From Morchella semilibera (lineage: Eukaryota; Ascomycota; Pezizomycetes; Pezizales; Morchellaceae): a stretch of DNA of 64,000 bases. Shown piece after piece: positions 25,801-36,250 of the stretch. The position numbers and the translations under genes are program-made. The notes under the pieces were generated by a model. The model ran no database searches. It was not told where the DNA came from and saw only the letters and a program-made list of their open reading frames with translations. Each line of letters begins with the position of its first letter. The stretch's first letter is position 1. The stretch covers positions 738,872 through 802,871 of the forward strand of contig CM018607.1 in assembly GCA_009192285.1 (NCBI GenBank), given 5' to 3'.

Positions 25801-27651
25801 CGAGTCCCATCTCGTCACCGAGGATACCGGAGGCACCGTTATTATAGAGCCAGATGAGGAAAGAGAGACCAGAGAGCTGATAACCTTTCATTGTGGCAGT
25901 CACACTGCGATTATTAGCATATCAGGTTCAGGATATAGACGAGATGAATCCTACTTAGGAGGCTGTTTCTCGAGCAGCTTATAGGGAACTGCGCCAATTT
26001 CCATTGGCACTGTAGGTGTTGGTTCCTCAGCTTTATCCTTGGTCTTATCTTCTGTTTTACCTTCGACTTTGACTTGGGGGTTATCTTCGGACTCTTCTTC
26101 AGTTTTTATTTCAGCCATGTCTTCAGCTTTGACGTCAAGTTCAGTTTTAACCCCCGGTTGGTCATTGCCGGTTGTGCTCTCAATCTTCCCATTCTTGGCT
26201 GTATATTTAGCTCTGAGCTTAGCAATATAATTATTTTGTGGCAACAGAGACTCGAACAAATGCCCATACTCGAGCAAGAACCTCTCCCTCTTCTTAGCCG
26301 TCTCTTCCATGCCCTTCCTGATCTGACCCCTAATGGTCCCCTTATCCTCTTCGATCCACCCTTCATCCTCATTGTCATCTTCTCCGCCCTCCTTCACAAA
26401 ACACTTCACTCCTGCCTTACTGCACCCAGAGCATTTCGGCTTTTTCCTATCGCACCTTCGCCGACTCGCACGGCACGCCGTACATGCCTTCCCCGGCGGC
26501 AGCCGCTTTCCCTTGACGACCCTCTGCACAGGCCCTGGTGGCGCCCGTGGCCGCTTCTTGTGCCCCAATGCCGCATCTGTTGAAATGTAGTCCCTTAAGC
26601 CCTCCGGTTGTCCCAAGCTCGCGCGCGGCCTCAATGAGCGAGTCCCATTCGCGCCGCGTTCGGGCTGTGGCTCGTTCAGGGACTTTTCCACTTCTGCCTC
26701 TGCCTCTTCATCCCGCTCCTCGTCCTCTTCATCGGACGAGTACTCGCCGTCCTCCTCGCCCCCGCCCCCGCCCTCGCCGTCCTCCTCCTCATCGTCCTCC
26801 TCGTTCCCAGTGTCGGCGTATGATGAGAGGCCGGTTCGGGGGCGGAGGGAGCGATTTTTCCTGGGTGAAGAGGTGGGGGACTTGGGCTTGCGGGTGGCGG
26901 TGACCGTGGTGCTTTTGGGACGCGCCATTGTGGTTGTGGTGGCGGTGATGGAAGTGAGCTTTTTGCGTCTTTGTGGATGGTTGGTTGTTGGGGTGGCGCG
27001 AGGGGGGTGTTCGTCTTCGTCACTGAGAATTATGGGGTTGGTATTACTATTAATTTTGGAATTCTTTTTCACATGAGGGTATTGGCGTGAAGCAGAGGGA
27101 TAGGCGGTGGTGGTGGCGTAACGCGGGTGCTCGAATGATGAAAAGGTCGCGCGAGGAGGTGATGGAAATATTAACGATGAAGAAACTGAAGAAGAAGACG
27201 CGACGGCGGAGGAGTTGAAGTGAAAGAAGGGGCGCTGTGCAGGTGTTGTGGCACCCACAGACTCGACCAACGGAGAAGTGTCTACAATAGCAGAAGCAGC
27301 AGAAGGAACACGAACACCAATTTTAGACGCCGAAAGAGAGGAAGACTTGGGGGCAATGAGGGAAGGCAAAGAAGAAGAGGGTGAATGGAAAGAAGAGGAG
27401 GAATGGTGAGTGGAAGAGCCGTAAGTGGAAGAGGAAGAAGAATAAGAAGGCTTTGTCATCGTCAGGGGAAGGGGAAGTGTCGCGCTAGTCCAGGATAGGT
27501 GAGGCGTCCCCTTCAAAGGGACAACCGTCCTCTTCCTGCTGCCATTGCCAGTGGTACATGTGCTGCTGCTACTCTTGGTTGGTGAAGGTGGAGGAGGAGG
27601 CGAGTCTGAGATCACAATGGGGGACACTTGTTGGCGCTGGTTCAAAGGCAT
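22854..27651 (-). CDS. Snf2-family chromatin remodelling ATPase with Zn2Cys6 cluster and PHD finger
   Basis: Exons on minus: 27651-25955, 25904-24839, 24787-24490 and 24439-22854. The introns are 49-51 bp with GTAGG../GTGAGT donors and CAG/TAG acceptors. Joined exons total exactly 1549 codons, a 1548-residue nuclear protein. Residues 1-380 are Ser/Pro and acidic, disordered. About 390-417 is a textbook Zn2Cys6 cluster ([28 protein letters not shown]). The ATPase runs from about 567: GDEMGLGKT (595-603), DEGH (717-720), LTGTPLQNN, then helicase C with [16 protein letters not shown] and QARAHRIGQ (ending about 1068). A PHD finger spans about 1284-1328 ([20 protein letters not shown]), followed by more paired cysteines to about 1358. 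The Lys/Arg-rich tail follows. The family uses ATP to move or remodel nucleosomes; exact subfamily (ISWI/Lsh-like) is uncertain. I chose the ATG at 27651 as the first in the frame. It is divergent from the GILT gene. Confidence 0.93.
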
Positions 27652-28645
27652 ATCGTCGGTCTTTCCTAGATGGAAAAACAATCAATACAGCGTGGGTTGG
27701 CAGGCAAACACAAAGCTGGAATTCTCGTTCACGGTGGATGTAGAGCAAGTTCTGGAGATGAATGAACTTACCGTAGGAGAGTACGGGTTTGTTTGTTTGA
27801 TCTATCTCCCCCCCCAAATTCTTCTGACCTCCTTCTCATTCATTTTTTCCGCGGCTGGATGCATGAACTTACCTGCTTGGTTACAGGCACTCTTTCTCGA
27901 TCTCGCGTACCTCGCCTATTGATAATGATCTCCTATACCCCCTCAGAGTTTGTTATGCTCTGTCGGGGCACGAGCCATAGGTTCGACTCATATGTATGTA
28001 TGGGTTGTTGTCGGTTCAGCACTTTCTACCTGCACTTTCTACTACCACACCATTCCACTCCAACCTCCCGTCATGTTGGTTGTTGGGAGTGGACGATCTC
28101 ACTCACACTTGCTGTGCTTCGGGCCGGCCCGAGAACACCTGCAGCGCCGAGTGATTATTAAATAAACCAAGCACTGGAATCCAAGATGTCGTGTCGTGCG
28201 AGTAGGCCCATAGTGTCGTTTCTTCAAAAAATATTTGTCCTTTGCAAATAAGCGCATATATAGACGTCAGAACGGTTGTCAAAGACAGCAACAATGACAG
28301 GGCTCCTTATCGATACATCGTGTCACAGAACAGACATGGTTCAGCACTACCTACAGGTAAAGCACAAACAAAGTTATCTATCGTGTAACACAGCACATAC
28401 CCTGCCGTTGCCCGGTTTTGTCTCAAGCCAGCCCAACCCCAACCCCAACCCCAACCCCAACCCCAACCCCAAAACAAAACAAAACACAAGACAAGCTGAT
28501 TACGTCATTCTATATCATCCCTGCCATCACCCGACCACATAGCTACATGTAGATAGACTTACATAAAGCTCGACCACAGTCAATCCGTCTCATCCTTCAC
28601 ACCTTCCCCCCTTCCCTCCCCAGATATACGTATTTCATACTAGCC
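27652..28645. other. Divergent promoter region between Snf2 and GILT genes
   Basis: About 1 kb separates the minus-strand Snf2 start from the plus-strand GILT start, so both promoters lie here. It contains six AACCCC units (28435-28470) and CTACATGTAG at 28543. Open frames at 27545-28165 overlap each other without recognisable motifs. Confidence 0.6.
28432..28470. repeat. AACCCC hexamer array (G-quadruplex-capable on minus strand)
   Basis: Six consecutive AACCCC units preceded by CCC, then AAAAC repeats. The minus strand has seven G tracts of 3-4 bases at 2-base spacing, enough for an intramolecular quadruplex. It sits about 175 bases upstream of the GILT ATG. The unit is not the usual fungal telomere repeat TTAGGG. 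Confidence 0.85.
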
Positions 28646-29593
28646 ATGATTTCACGACCAACTATCATAACAGCTCTCCTCATAATTGCCCTCGTCGCGT
28701 CCAGCTTCACCTTTTACACGCACCTAAGACAAGATGGACAGCATGGACAGCTCTCCTCAGCTCCCTTGGATGAGCACAACAACAAAGAGAAAGTTCCACT
28801 CGAGATTCACATCATGAGTAAATGCCCTGATGCACGTGACTGTGTGGAACTTCTGGTTGCACCCGCTCTGAAAGAGGTATCAGATATTGTTGACTTCCGC
28901 ATGAGCTTCATTGGGCGGTACGTAATCATCCCAGCCTATAACCACTCATAGTGGCGGATTGGAGGCACAGTGACAGATAGGCCCCAATCTCCCGCTTCAG
29001 ACCGAACAGGCCACTCTTATCCCTAACGTCCCACTAACACCCTCTTTTTAGCCGCCTTCAAGACGGTACCACTGCCTGCATGCACGGCCCCTCTGAGTGC
29101 CTTGGAAACAGCATCCATCTCTGCGCTGCGCGCCTCTACCCATCCACATACCTCCCGTTCTCGCTCTGCCTGCTGCACCACTACGAGAAGCTCTCCGGCC
29201 AAGACTTCATCGAGAACTGCGCGTCGAAGCACGTGTCCTTTGACAAGATTAATGAATGCATCTCCTCGTTGGAGCCCGACGGTGGGATGTCAATGCTGGC
29301 ACATAGTGTTGAGCGTAGCCGGGATGCGGGGGGTAGCGACTAGCTGCACGGTTAGAGTACAGGGGAAGGTGTGGTGTGTACGCGATGGCGGGGAGTGGAA
29401 GCACTGTGATGGTGGGAGCAAGGTGGACGATTTAGTTGGTGAGGTGAAGAGGATACACCGCGATGGAACAAGTGCTGTAATTCTGGAGAGCGGAGAGGGG
29501 GAGGAATATGAGGGTCCGGAGAAGCCGGGGATGGTGGGCCAGGGTGGGAAGAGCTTGAGGGAGATGATGGATGAGAAGATCATCTGGACGTAG
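28646..29593 (+). CDS. GILT-like thiol reductase (frameshifted as written)
   Basis: Family role: secreted or vacuolar thioredoxin-like proteins that reduce disulphides. Exon 1 is 28646-28917; the intron is GTACGT..TTTTTAG (28918-29051); exon 2 runs 29052-29593. Residues about 7-24 form a signal peptide or anchor (IITALLIIALVASSFTF). Conserved blocks follow in order: VPLEIHIMSKCPDARDC with the redox cysteines, DFRMSFIG, CMHGPSECLGN, LCAARLYP, FIENCASKH, and SCTVR..VWCVRDGGEWKHCDGGS. The oddity is that the frame breaks inside a run of six G at 29328-29333, between RDAG and VATSCTVR. Removing one G gives exactly 271 codons with all family blocks in register. It could be a sequence error, a polymorphism or a real lesion. 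Family assignment is confident from the motif order. Confidence 0.85.
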
Positions 29594-29769
29594 GTAGATT
29601 CCGACATTGACGTAGTTAGTCTGGGTTATGTAGCGTGATAGTAGGTATCAATGATTTCGGCGACAGGAAAACCGGATTAGTAGTTTCTACCAGATGGAGA
29701 TTAGTGAGGGCTTGGCTTACCAAATGTAGGTTTTAAATAAAAAAGACCGGCATGTATCTGTGCCAAGCG

Positions 29770-29961
29770 TCAATATCCTTGAACCCTTGCTTGACCACAT
29801 GTAGAGCGTATTACAAAGTGAGGCAGGAACAACGCAAGGGCAATTAAGGCTGAAACCACCGCTGTTAGTCGCAATGTTGTAAATCCATTTTGTCCTAACC
29901 AGTTTTCAAAACTACGGTACCTACAAAATCCAACCGTAAAAGCTGTAGCGCCCCCTCTCAT
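29770..29961 (-). CDS. Hypothetical small membrane-helix protein
   Basis: 63 residues from an ATG. The C-terminal half holds a hydrophobic helix (LRLTAVVSALIALALFLPHFVI). It resembles the helix of the neighbouring frame at 30124-30282 (LSLALITIALAALPLLVW) in spacing and residue type, and more distantly the STGE/STGD family. No homologue is known to me and no introns are evident. It may be a relic. Confidence 0.2.
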   Translation of the reverse strand: MRGGATAFTVGFCRYRSFENWLGQNGFTTLRLTAVVSALIALALFLPHFVIRSTCGQARVQGY

Positions 29962-30123
29962 TTACCTAAATATAAGTTTATGGATAGGCTATTCGAGATC
30001 CAAATAGTTGGCCTCATTTTCTCATTAAACCCGACCCTTAAGACCTGTTCTTTTAGCAGTAGTATGATGCCTGTATGTAGGTCTAATCAATCCACAGGCA
30101 TGATAATCAGAAGCCGGATCTGG

Positions 30124-30282
30124 CTATGAAGCCGCATATATAAGCATTTGGTTTCTGATCTCTCCGGCGACACGCCACACAAGTAGTGGTAATGCTGCTA
30201 GTGCTATCGTAATTAAGGCTAAACTCAACTGCAGGCATCTTGACAATTTAAAAGCCGCAACATAATCACCAGCGCCCACCAT
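30124..30282 (-). CDS. Hypothetical small membrane-helix protein
   Basis: 52 residues from an ATG. It starts MVGAGDYVAAFKLSRC, continues with a hydrophobic stretch (LQLSLALITIALAALPLLVW) and a short basic tail. The G-A-G-D opening followed by a single helix recalls the STGE/STGD genes at 20096 and 35003, so it may be a diverged member. The open frame extends upstream without another ATG. Confidence 0.22.
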   Translation of the reverse strand: MVGAGDYVAAFKLSRCLQLSLALITIALAALPLLVWRVAGEIRNQMLIYAAS

Positions 30283-32623
30283 TCTCGTACATATACTCCT
30301 TGCGGTGTTTAAGACCGCCAGCACCTCGAAAGACTAGAGGATAAAGACATATTTGTACCATGCCTATATAAATCACTATCTCCTCAGTCACCAGCTTCCT
30401 AGTCTTCTTCTAGTTAAATTTTGTCTCCGTCCGTTACCTCTGCTGCAAGCCCAGACCTCCCTGGGGGTGTGCCCCTCGCTGTGCGACTCTTGCGCTTTAT
30501 TGAGCTCTGCAGGTGGTAGATCAGTGGATTGACCAACCTTGTCCTACTGCTCTTAATTGTGAGATACTCTTATCTCAGTAGCGCTGTCAGTGGCGAAGGG
30601 CGCCGGGAATCACCGGATACAAGTGTTTGGAAACTCCCCGCAAGCTGAAGGTCGATGCCGGGTATAAAGCGGCTTTTCGTTTTCTATAGATTGTCGAGTG
30701 AGAATAGATGATACTAATTTTTTCCAAGACAAAATTGGTCCCATATTATCCTAGATAAAATTGGTATAGAAATCGCTGTAACAGACCTTTATACTCTTCT
30801 ATATATTATCGATTAATATAACATATCTCAGGAAGTGGTATATTATAGTAGCAGAAGTTTTATGCGTACCCCCAGCCTCCGTAAGCACAAGGTCACAACA
30901 TCGATTATACCAAGATTGGTCTATTCGAACACGGTTCACGGTGACTGAAACATATTCGGACCATCGGGCGGCCAGTAGTGGCTGGCATAGGAATATCATC
31001 ATGTTGTTTCCTGATTTAGCTCCAGACCAAATCTTCGGAGTATTGAGCGCGAACAAGGCCAAAGACGAATGTTGCCGGGAGTTGTCAACGCTGCCCCCGC
31101 TGAGTATACTCGTAGACTCTAACAAACACTAATATGTTAGCCTATATCAATTGATCAAGTAGCCACATTATCCCCAGGATCTCATCTGATCTATATTCCC
31201 GCTCTAGAACCAACACCTTCCGTTTAGTGGTGTTAGTTAGCTAATGCTTGTTTGTGAGTTGATAAGGGGAGGGGGTTGGGGCAAAATCGATCTATTACCT
31301 TGTAGCGGAGATTTCAATGTTAGATTGAGCGGACAGAAACTCTTGCGGGGTTAGAGGCCCTAGGGGTGGTGATATTGGTTGTATGTGGTCGCGAAGCCAG
31401 CTGTAGATGCTCGGGTCAGTTGGTTCACCGCCTAGTTAGTTCTGTGCCTATGTTGATAAATGTTATAATAGATACATTTAGGTTGAGATCGGAAGCTTTA
31501 GACAACGGAGAGTATCGATAATTCACTGCTGTGACTAAGCGTCTAGTTCGGTCGACCCTGGTCCCCCGCCCGCAACCCGCAACCCCGGGAGCTGGCGCGA
31601 GGAATTAGGAAGAGAACTGTCTGGCGCGAGCTATATCCCTTTCGTATCCTTTCAGTGGCTGTAGGTCGACGCCCCTTCCTCCAAAGTCTTCATCCAAATT
31701 TAAAACCCCATCAACAATACCCCTACCCCCCAAAACCACCAAGTCCTACTCACAGTACTACATCACCAAATCAGAGCTTCATCGTAAGTAAATGTTTCCC
31801 TTTCTCTAAGTTGGTACAACCTCCACTGCTCTGATCATTGTTTAATGATAATGTTATAACTAATAAACTTGACCAGGTAGTACAAGTTGGTATCTATATC
31901 ACTATTGGGTGTCTATCGCTACCGCCTTGGAGGCCTGTGAGTTGGGAGCTGGTCTTATAGCTAGCTATAGTTAAAGACTCGCCAAGTCTCTGATAGCCGG
32001 TCCCCGGGGCACCTTTACGTTTGGCAAGAGCTAACAAATGCGGGGAAGAACTATATTCGGACCCTTTCACTCTTTGAAGGTTTTTTTAGGGGCATCGATA
32101 CGGAGAGATCTGGAAATAAACCACTCTTCTAATTTTCGAATATAGCCTATGCGCCAATGGAGACGAAAAGCTCCGTGAACCGGGTTCTTGGCACTAGTGG
32201 CTTTGCCGTCACAGTGTCATCGCTTAATTGAGGGCCCTTCTATCTAGAATTATAGGATTAGATTGGGGTGCTGCACTTTCTGCGTAGTTTCCAGCCATAT
32301 GTTTCTATAACATAATACAGCTAGCAAGAACAGCAATAACAGCAACATTCCGCCACACCTTTGGCACCAAATTTCAGCACCACTAGTGAGGCGCAACAAC
32401 ACCTATCAACTTACTCCCACCTACCGGGTTTCTGCAGGGGTGGTAATAACGAAAGAAGTGCCAGCCTCAAAGGCCCTAGAGTACATCGCCGCCAGAGAAA
32501 GAAGGATTTGCCCACCAGCTGTCTGACCTTTGAGCTAGAAGAGAATCGCGGGTCGAGGATTTGATGCCCTGGTGACAAAATCTTCTGAACAGGCCAATCT
32601 CTCCACTAGTTGCAGTCGTCGAA

Positions 32624-32837
32624 ATGAACCAGATACATACAAAAATACAATCACAACCTAATTATACACGCCTGCCGCCGCCGCAGCTAGGCCCCACAAA
32701 TAATGGGTCAACCATCGCAAAGCCACTACTAAGTAGAGGTGGCATGGTTACTCTAAATATTGGTATTATTAAGGTTTTTTCTGCCCTTATTGCTATTGCT
32801 GTTCAAACTTTGGGAGTGTCATGGGGCGAAAATGAAG
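32624..32837 (+). CDS. Possible first exon of an STGD-like membrane-helix gene
   Basis: The frame opens with an ATG and has a 35-residue polar, Pro-rich leader. It then reads SRGGMVTLNIGIIKVFSALI and AIAVQTLGVSWGENE up to a GTAATA donor at 32838. The segment S-x-G-x-M-x-T followed by a single hydrophobic helix and a glutamine matches the gene at 20096 (STGEMIT.., ..AICQ). I could not identify the next exon. Donor phase differs from the 20-kb gene, so exon structure is not conserved or my donor is wrong. Confidence 0.3.
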
Positions 32838-34584
32838 GTAATAAGTACATTTACTTGGACAGGGGGGGGCTGCGGTCCTATATATATATGGTGTGGTGAG
32901 GATGTTTCTGCATTTATACACTTAATGTGCATTTATAGCCAACACAGTCCTTTCCTTCAGAGCGAGCGGTATACCATTATCTGGAAAATCCCAGGATCGA
33001 TGCTCTGTTGGTATCGTAGGTCAGCTGGTTAGGCTAGGTTGCAGCAGAACGAACATGTTACTATCCTAATCTTATCAGATTGTATACGCCAAGACAATAG
33101 CTTTAAAACCACTCATGCTCAAGCTCATGTGTTGGTCTTCCTTCAACCATTCTCAATGCTATTATATCGGATTGAAGCTAATATGTGCACTATTACAGGT
33201 GCTCGATAGATTCCAAGACTCACCACCGATTTCATTGGGCCTGGCCAGTTAAAAACGTTTGCTGGCCAGCAGGCCTCACCAACACCGCCTCCGTCTGTTC
33301 ATTTCCGAGAGCCGTGTCCTTCTGTACAAAATGGCCGCCTCAATGTTCATGTGCTTTATTGTACCGACCAGTGAGCTGATTGGTGCACAGAGCTCTTGGC
33401 AGCTTTCTGTTCAATGGAGATGATCACGGAATTATGGCCTTCAACTCGCCATATGGTTTCAACCTAGGGATAGACTTTCCTCTTTGACCTTGAAACTCAT
33501 GCAGTATAGCTCCAAATTGCTAATTGACCCAGGCCACCAGATGTGATAAAGGCCTTCCACAGTATCCCTGCACGGTTGACGTTACACACGAGCGGTTCGG
33601 GAGAGAGGCTATGCTGCTCGAACCCTGCACGTTTCACAGACGTTCCAGAAATTCTACATCAGAGACTCGACGACAGTAAAACGGTTTTTTTATCTCTATA
33701 CCCCCCGAAGTCCGGAGCCAGAGCTATATCGCTATATATAATCACTCCTAGCACTCGAGATTTGAGGCTAAGTTCATTGCAAGGACTCTCGATAGTTTCT
33801 ACGAGAAACTATCTTTGTAGCGCTGCAGAAAGTTAAAGATCATCACATACTCTAGTTAAAGATCATCACCTGCATTGCAAGCCTGTAGTGATCACAGTCG
33901 ACCAGGCATTCAATCCCCCCACAGCAGATGGCTTAGCGGGTAGAGAGCACAGGGGAAAATCATTAGATACAATTCATGGACTTATGTTGAACGTTAACAT
34001 TCTTCGATCTTAGCAAACTGCTAGATAACTGGGGGTCTTGCGATAGGCCGGGCGAGGATCTGCGCGCATGCGCGCGCACAGCCACATCGCCGAGAAGCCA
34101 AGGCTACAATCATTACTGGCCACTCGAACTAGCACAAAAGGTAGGCTGAGTGATTTATGGTGAGATGGTCGATCGCTAGCGCTGCTATTGCTAGATTTGT
34201 AGAGGTGCACGTTAGGCCCAATCCATATAATTATAGGATAAAAAGACATATACCGCAAAAACCTGCAGATTTCCTCTGATATATTGGCCCAAATTTCACG
34301 ATCATACGTGTAGGTGTACATAAAATGTATGCACTGCGACTCCTGGGCCGGGGCTATGCTACATGTACATGTACATGTAGGTACTTACCTGCTACGAGAA
34401 AAAGCCTCTACTACCACCTTTGTTTTCTCACCGCAAGTACATGTATTTACTATACCTCTATTGACCCGACCCCCGAGTTAAGCTTTTAACAATATGCATC
34501 TATTTACTTGCTGGAAAATTTTCTCCACCAGGTATATACACATGTACATGTACCGGCCAATTAGTATCTGCTCCAGCTCGGAAG

Positions 34585-34749
34585 ATAGACGGTTTCCCTG
34601 GCCACCCGGACACCCCCTCACTCGGACAGTTAACGTAAAAAAGGGAGGATCAACAATTTAAGTGGCTTCTCTGTCCCTCCTCTGCTAGTCATCATTGACT
34701 GTCCGAGTGAGGAGGGTGTCCGAGTGGCCAGGGAAGTCGTACGTCTATG
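34585..34749. mobile_element. TIR element, family T1, copy C (best preserved)
   Basis: Long inverted ends: ATAGACGGTTTCCCTGGCCA then CCCGGACACCCCCTCACTCG on the left, and the inverted counterpart GAGTGAGGAGGGTGTCCGAG then TGGCCAGGGAAGTCGTACGT on the right. The arms are at least 45 bases. TA dinucleotides flank both ends. Shared ends with 17988-18107 and 22102-22202 define a family. No coding capacity. Confidence 0.8.
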
Positions 34750-35002
34750 TAGAATCTGTAGAGCTTCCCTTAACTACATGTAGTCAGTGATGTATTTAAT
34801 GATATAATAGTCGCCCAACCCCTTCCCTCCCGGCCGCGGCCCCCATCAACGACACCTTACTCTGCTGGGACGGCCTGGATAGTAGCGAGTCAATTTTAAT
34901 ACTAGTGCTAGGTACCGACCAAATTTTTATTTAACGACCAGCCTGCGCAACAATCCAAACGGCTCAACACTACAGCTACGTGCGCTGAGGTAATAATCCG
35001 CG

Positions 35003-35126
35003 ATGGGGTTCGAGTATAAGTACTGGTGATATCATCGCTACGGCCCTAGGTTGCATTAATATTGCCATCGCTACTATGTCTGCTGTTATCCAGTGGTGGG
35101 ATTACCGTTCGAGGATACATATAGCT
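35003..35126 (+). pseudogene. Frameshifted copy of the STGE/STGD first exon
   Basis: Read from the second base of the ATG, this stretch encodes WGSSISTGDIIATALGCINI then AIATMSAVIQWWDYRSRIHI, matching exon 1 of the 20-kb gene (S-T-G-E/D, single helix, Q, Arg). It ends at a GTGAGT donor in the same phase 0. The ATG itself is one base out of frame: ATGGGGTT here against ATGGCTTGG there, so the copy needs one base fewer to open. No second exon is visible. It is a diverged pseudogene or, if the G run is miscounted, another live member. Confidence 0.5.
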
Positions 35127-35906
35127 GTGAGTACATATCCATACATTTCTTTATGTGAAGCTCAAGTGTCAACTTTCGGGTCGGTCGTTGGTGTGATGTC
35201 ATGTACCACCTGCATATTGTAATGTGGGCTTTGTGCTCCCTGGGTGGGCAGGGGAGCTAGGAGGGGCATCGACCCCCGGGAGAGCAAATTATCTTGCATC
35301 CAGAGGAGGTCAACTACACACGGTTCCGAAATCAGAGTCGACAGCAATTTGAGTGCATGTTATCATGATCTAGTGGACTGACAATTTTGGTACGTATGTT
35401 TTTAATTTATTTTACCCACGAGTTTAGTATATCATATCTTCTCTTGACGTTCGGAGTTACAAACCCGTACGTAAAGCTGGCCTATATCTTTTCTTTGTAG
35501 CTACTTCGATCCAAGAAATAGCCCCTGGGACGCACCCGCCAACAGCCACCACCCACCGCCAGCTCGGGAGGGGGGCGGGGCCTCGCTACAACATATTTCT
35601 AACTCACTGAGCTCAGATTAGGCCATCGGCTATCCCGAATCATCCTCCACGTATTCTTCACGCGGCCTACTCTTAAAAGCAGCATATTACCGCCTGGCAT
35701 GCATCAATATCGCGCCGTTACGTCGGCGGATGGAAACTCAGAACATGTAGCTATAGCGGAATAACCTATAGTTTACGTATCACACTTTCCCGAATTCTTG
35801 TCCATTTCTGTCTCGGACATCCGCAGTTTGGTTGCTTTAGTTCGTGGAGAAGGGGGTTGGGGTGGCTGTCACACGAGGTGCTGTTAAGCATAAAGAAATT
35901 GCATGG

Positions 35907-36250
35907 AATGTGCTCATTGTAGTTGATGGAACAGTCTGTTACTACTAGAGCCAGCTCCATTTCCTGGCGCCTGTCACACATTTGTATGGGCAGATGATTC
36001 CCACAAGGTAATCGATGATACAGAATATGCCCGTTGTAGTTGAGAGAGCATTCCATTCATACTGAAGCTAATTCCATCACCTAGGGACAATTACACATTC
36101 CTTTATGGTTTACCAGAGATGGTTCCCGCAATTGTCAGGAGATCGCACAAAAATACTCTTCGGAATATGCCCATTGTCGTTGATAGAGAAATCTACTCCT
36201 ACTACTTAAGCCATTTCATCTGGCTGTCATATGCGTATGATTGCTTCTAG
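35907..36250. repeat. Degenerate tandem repeat, about 116-139 bp period
   Basis: Three units start with GAATGTGCTCATTGTAGTTG (35907), GAATATGCCCGTTGTAGTTG (36023) and GAATATGCCCATTGTCGTTG (36162). Each is followed by related sequence that includes CCATTTC/CCATCAC and CTGTCAcAC-like blocks. On the minus strand it reads as a repeated SLNYNGHI/SINYNEHI peptide, so it may be a decayed repeat-protein gene or a satellite. Confidence 0.55.

Larger units (their letters stand above)
29594..34584. other. Gene-poor accessory region
   Basis: No complete gene recognised; candidate small membrane-helix frames are listed separately at 29770, 30124 and 32624. Other contents: a perfect hairpin GATAGTTTCT-ACG-AGAAACTATC at 33791-33813, a clustered triple TACATGTA at 34360-34379 with further copies at 34438 and 34545, and many short overlapping frames on both strands (for example 30799-31132) that I regard as shadows. 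Confidence 0.5.
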
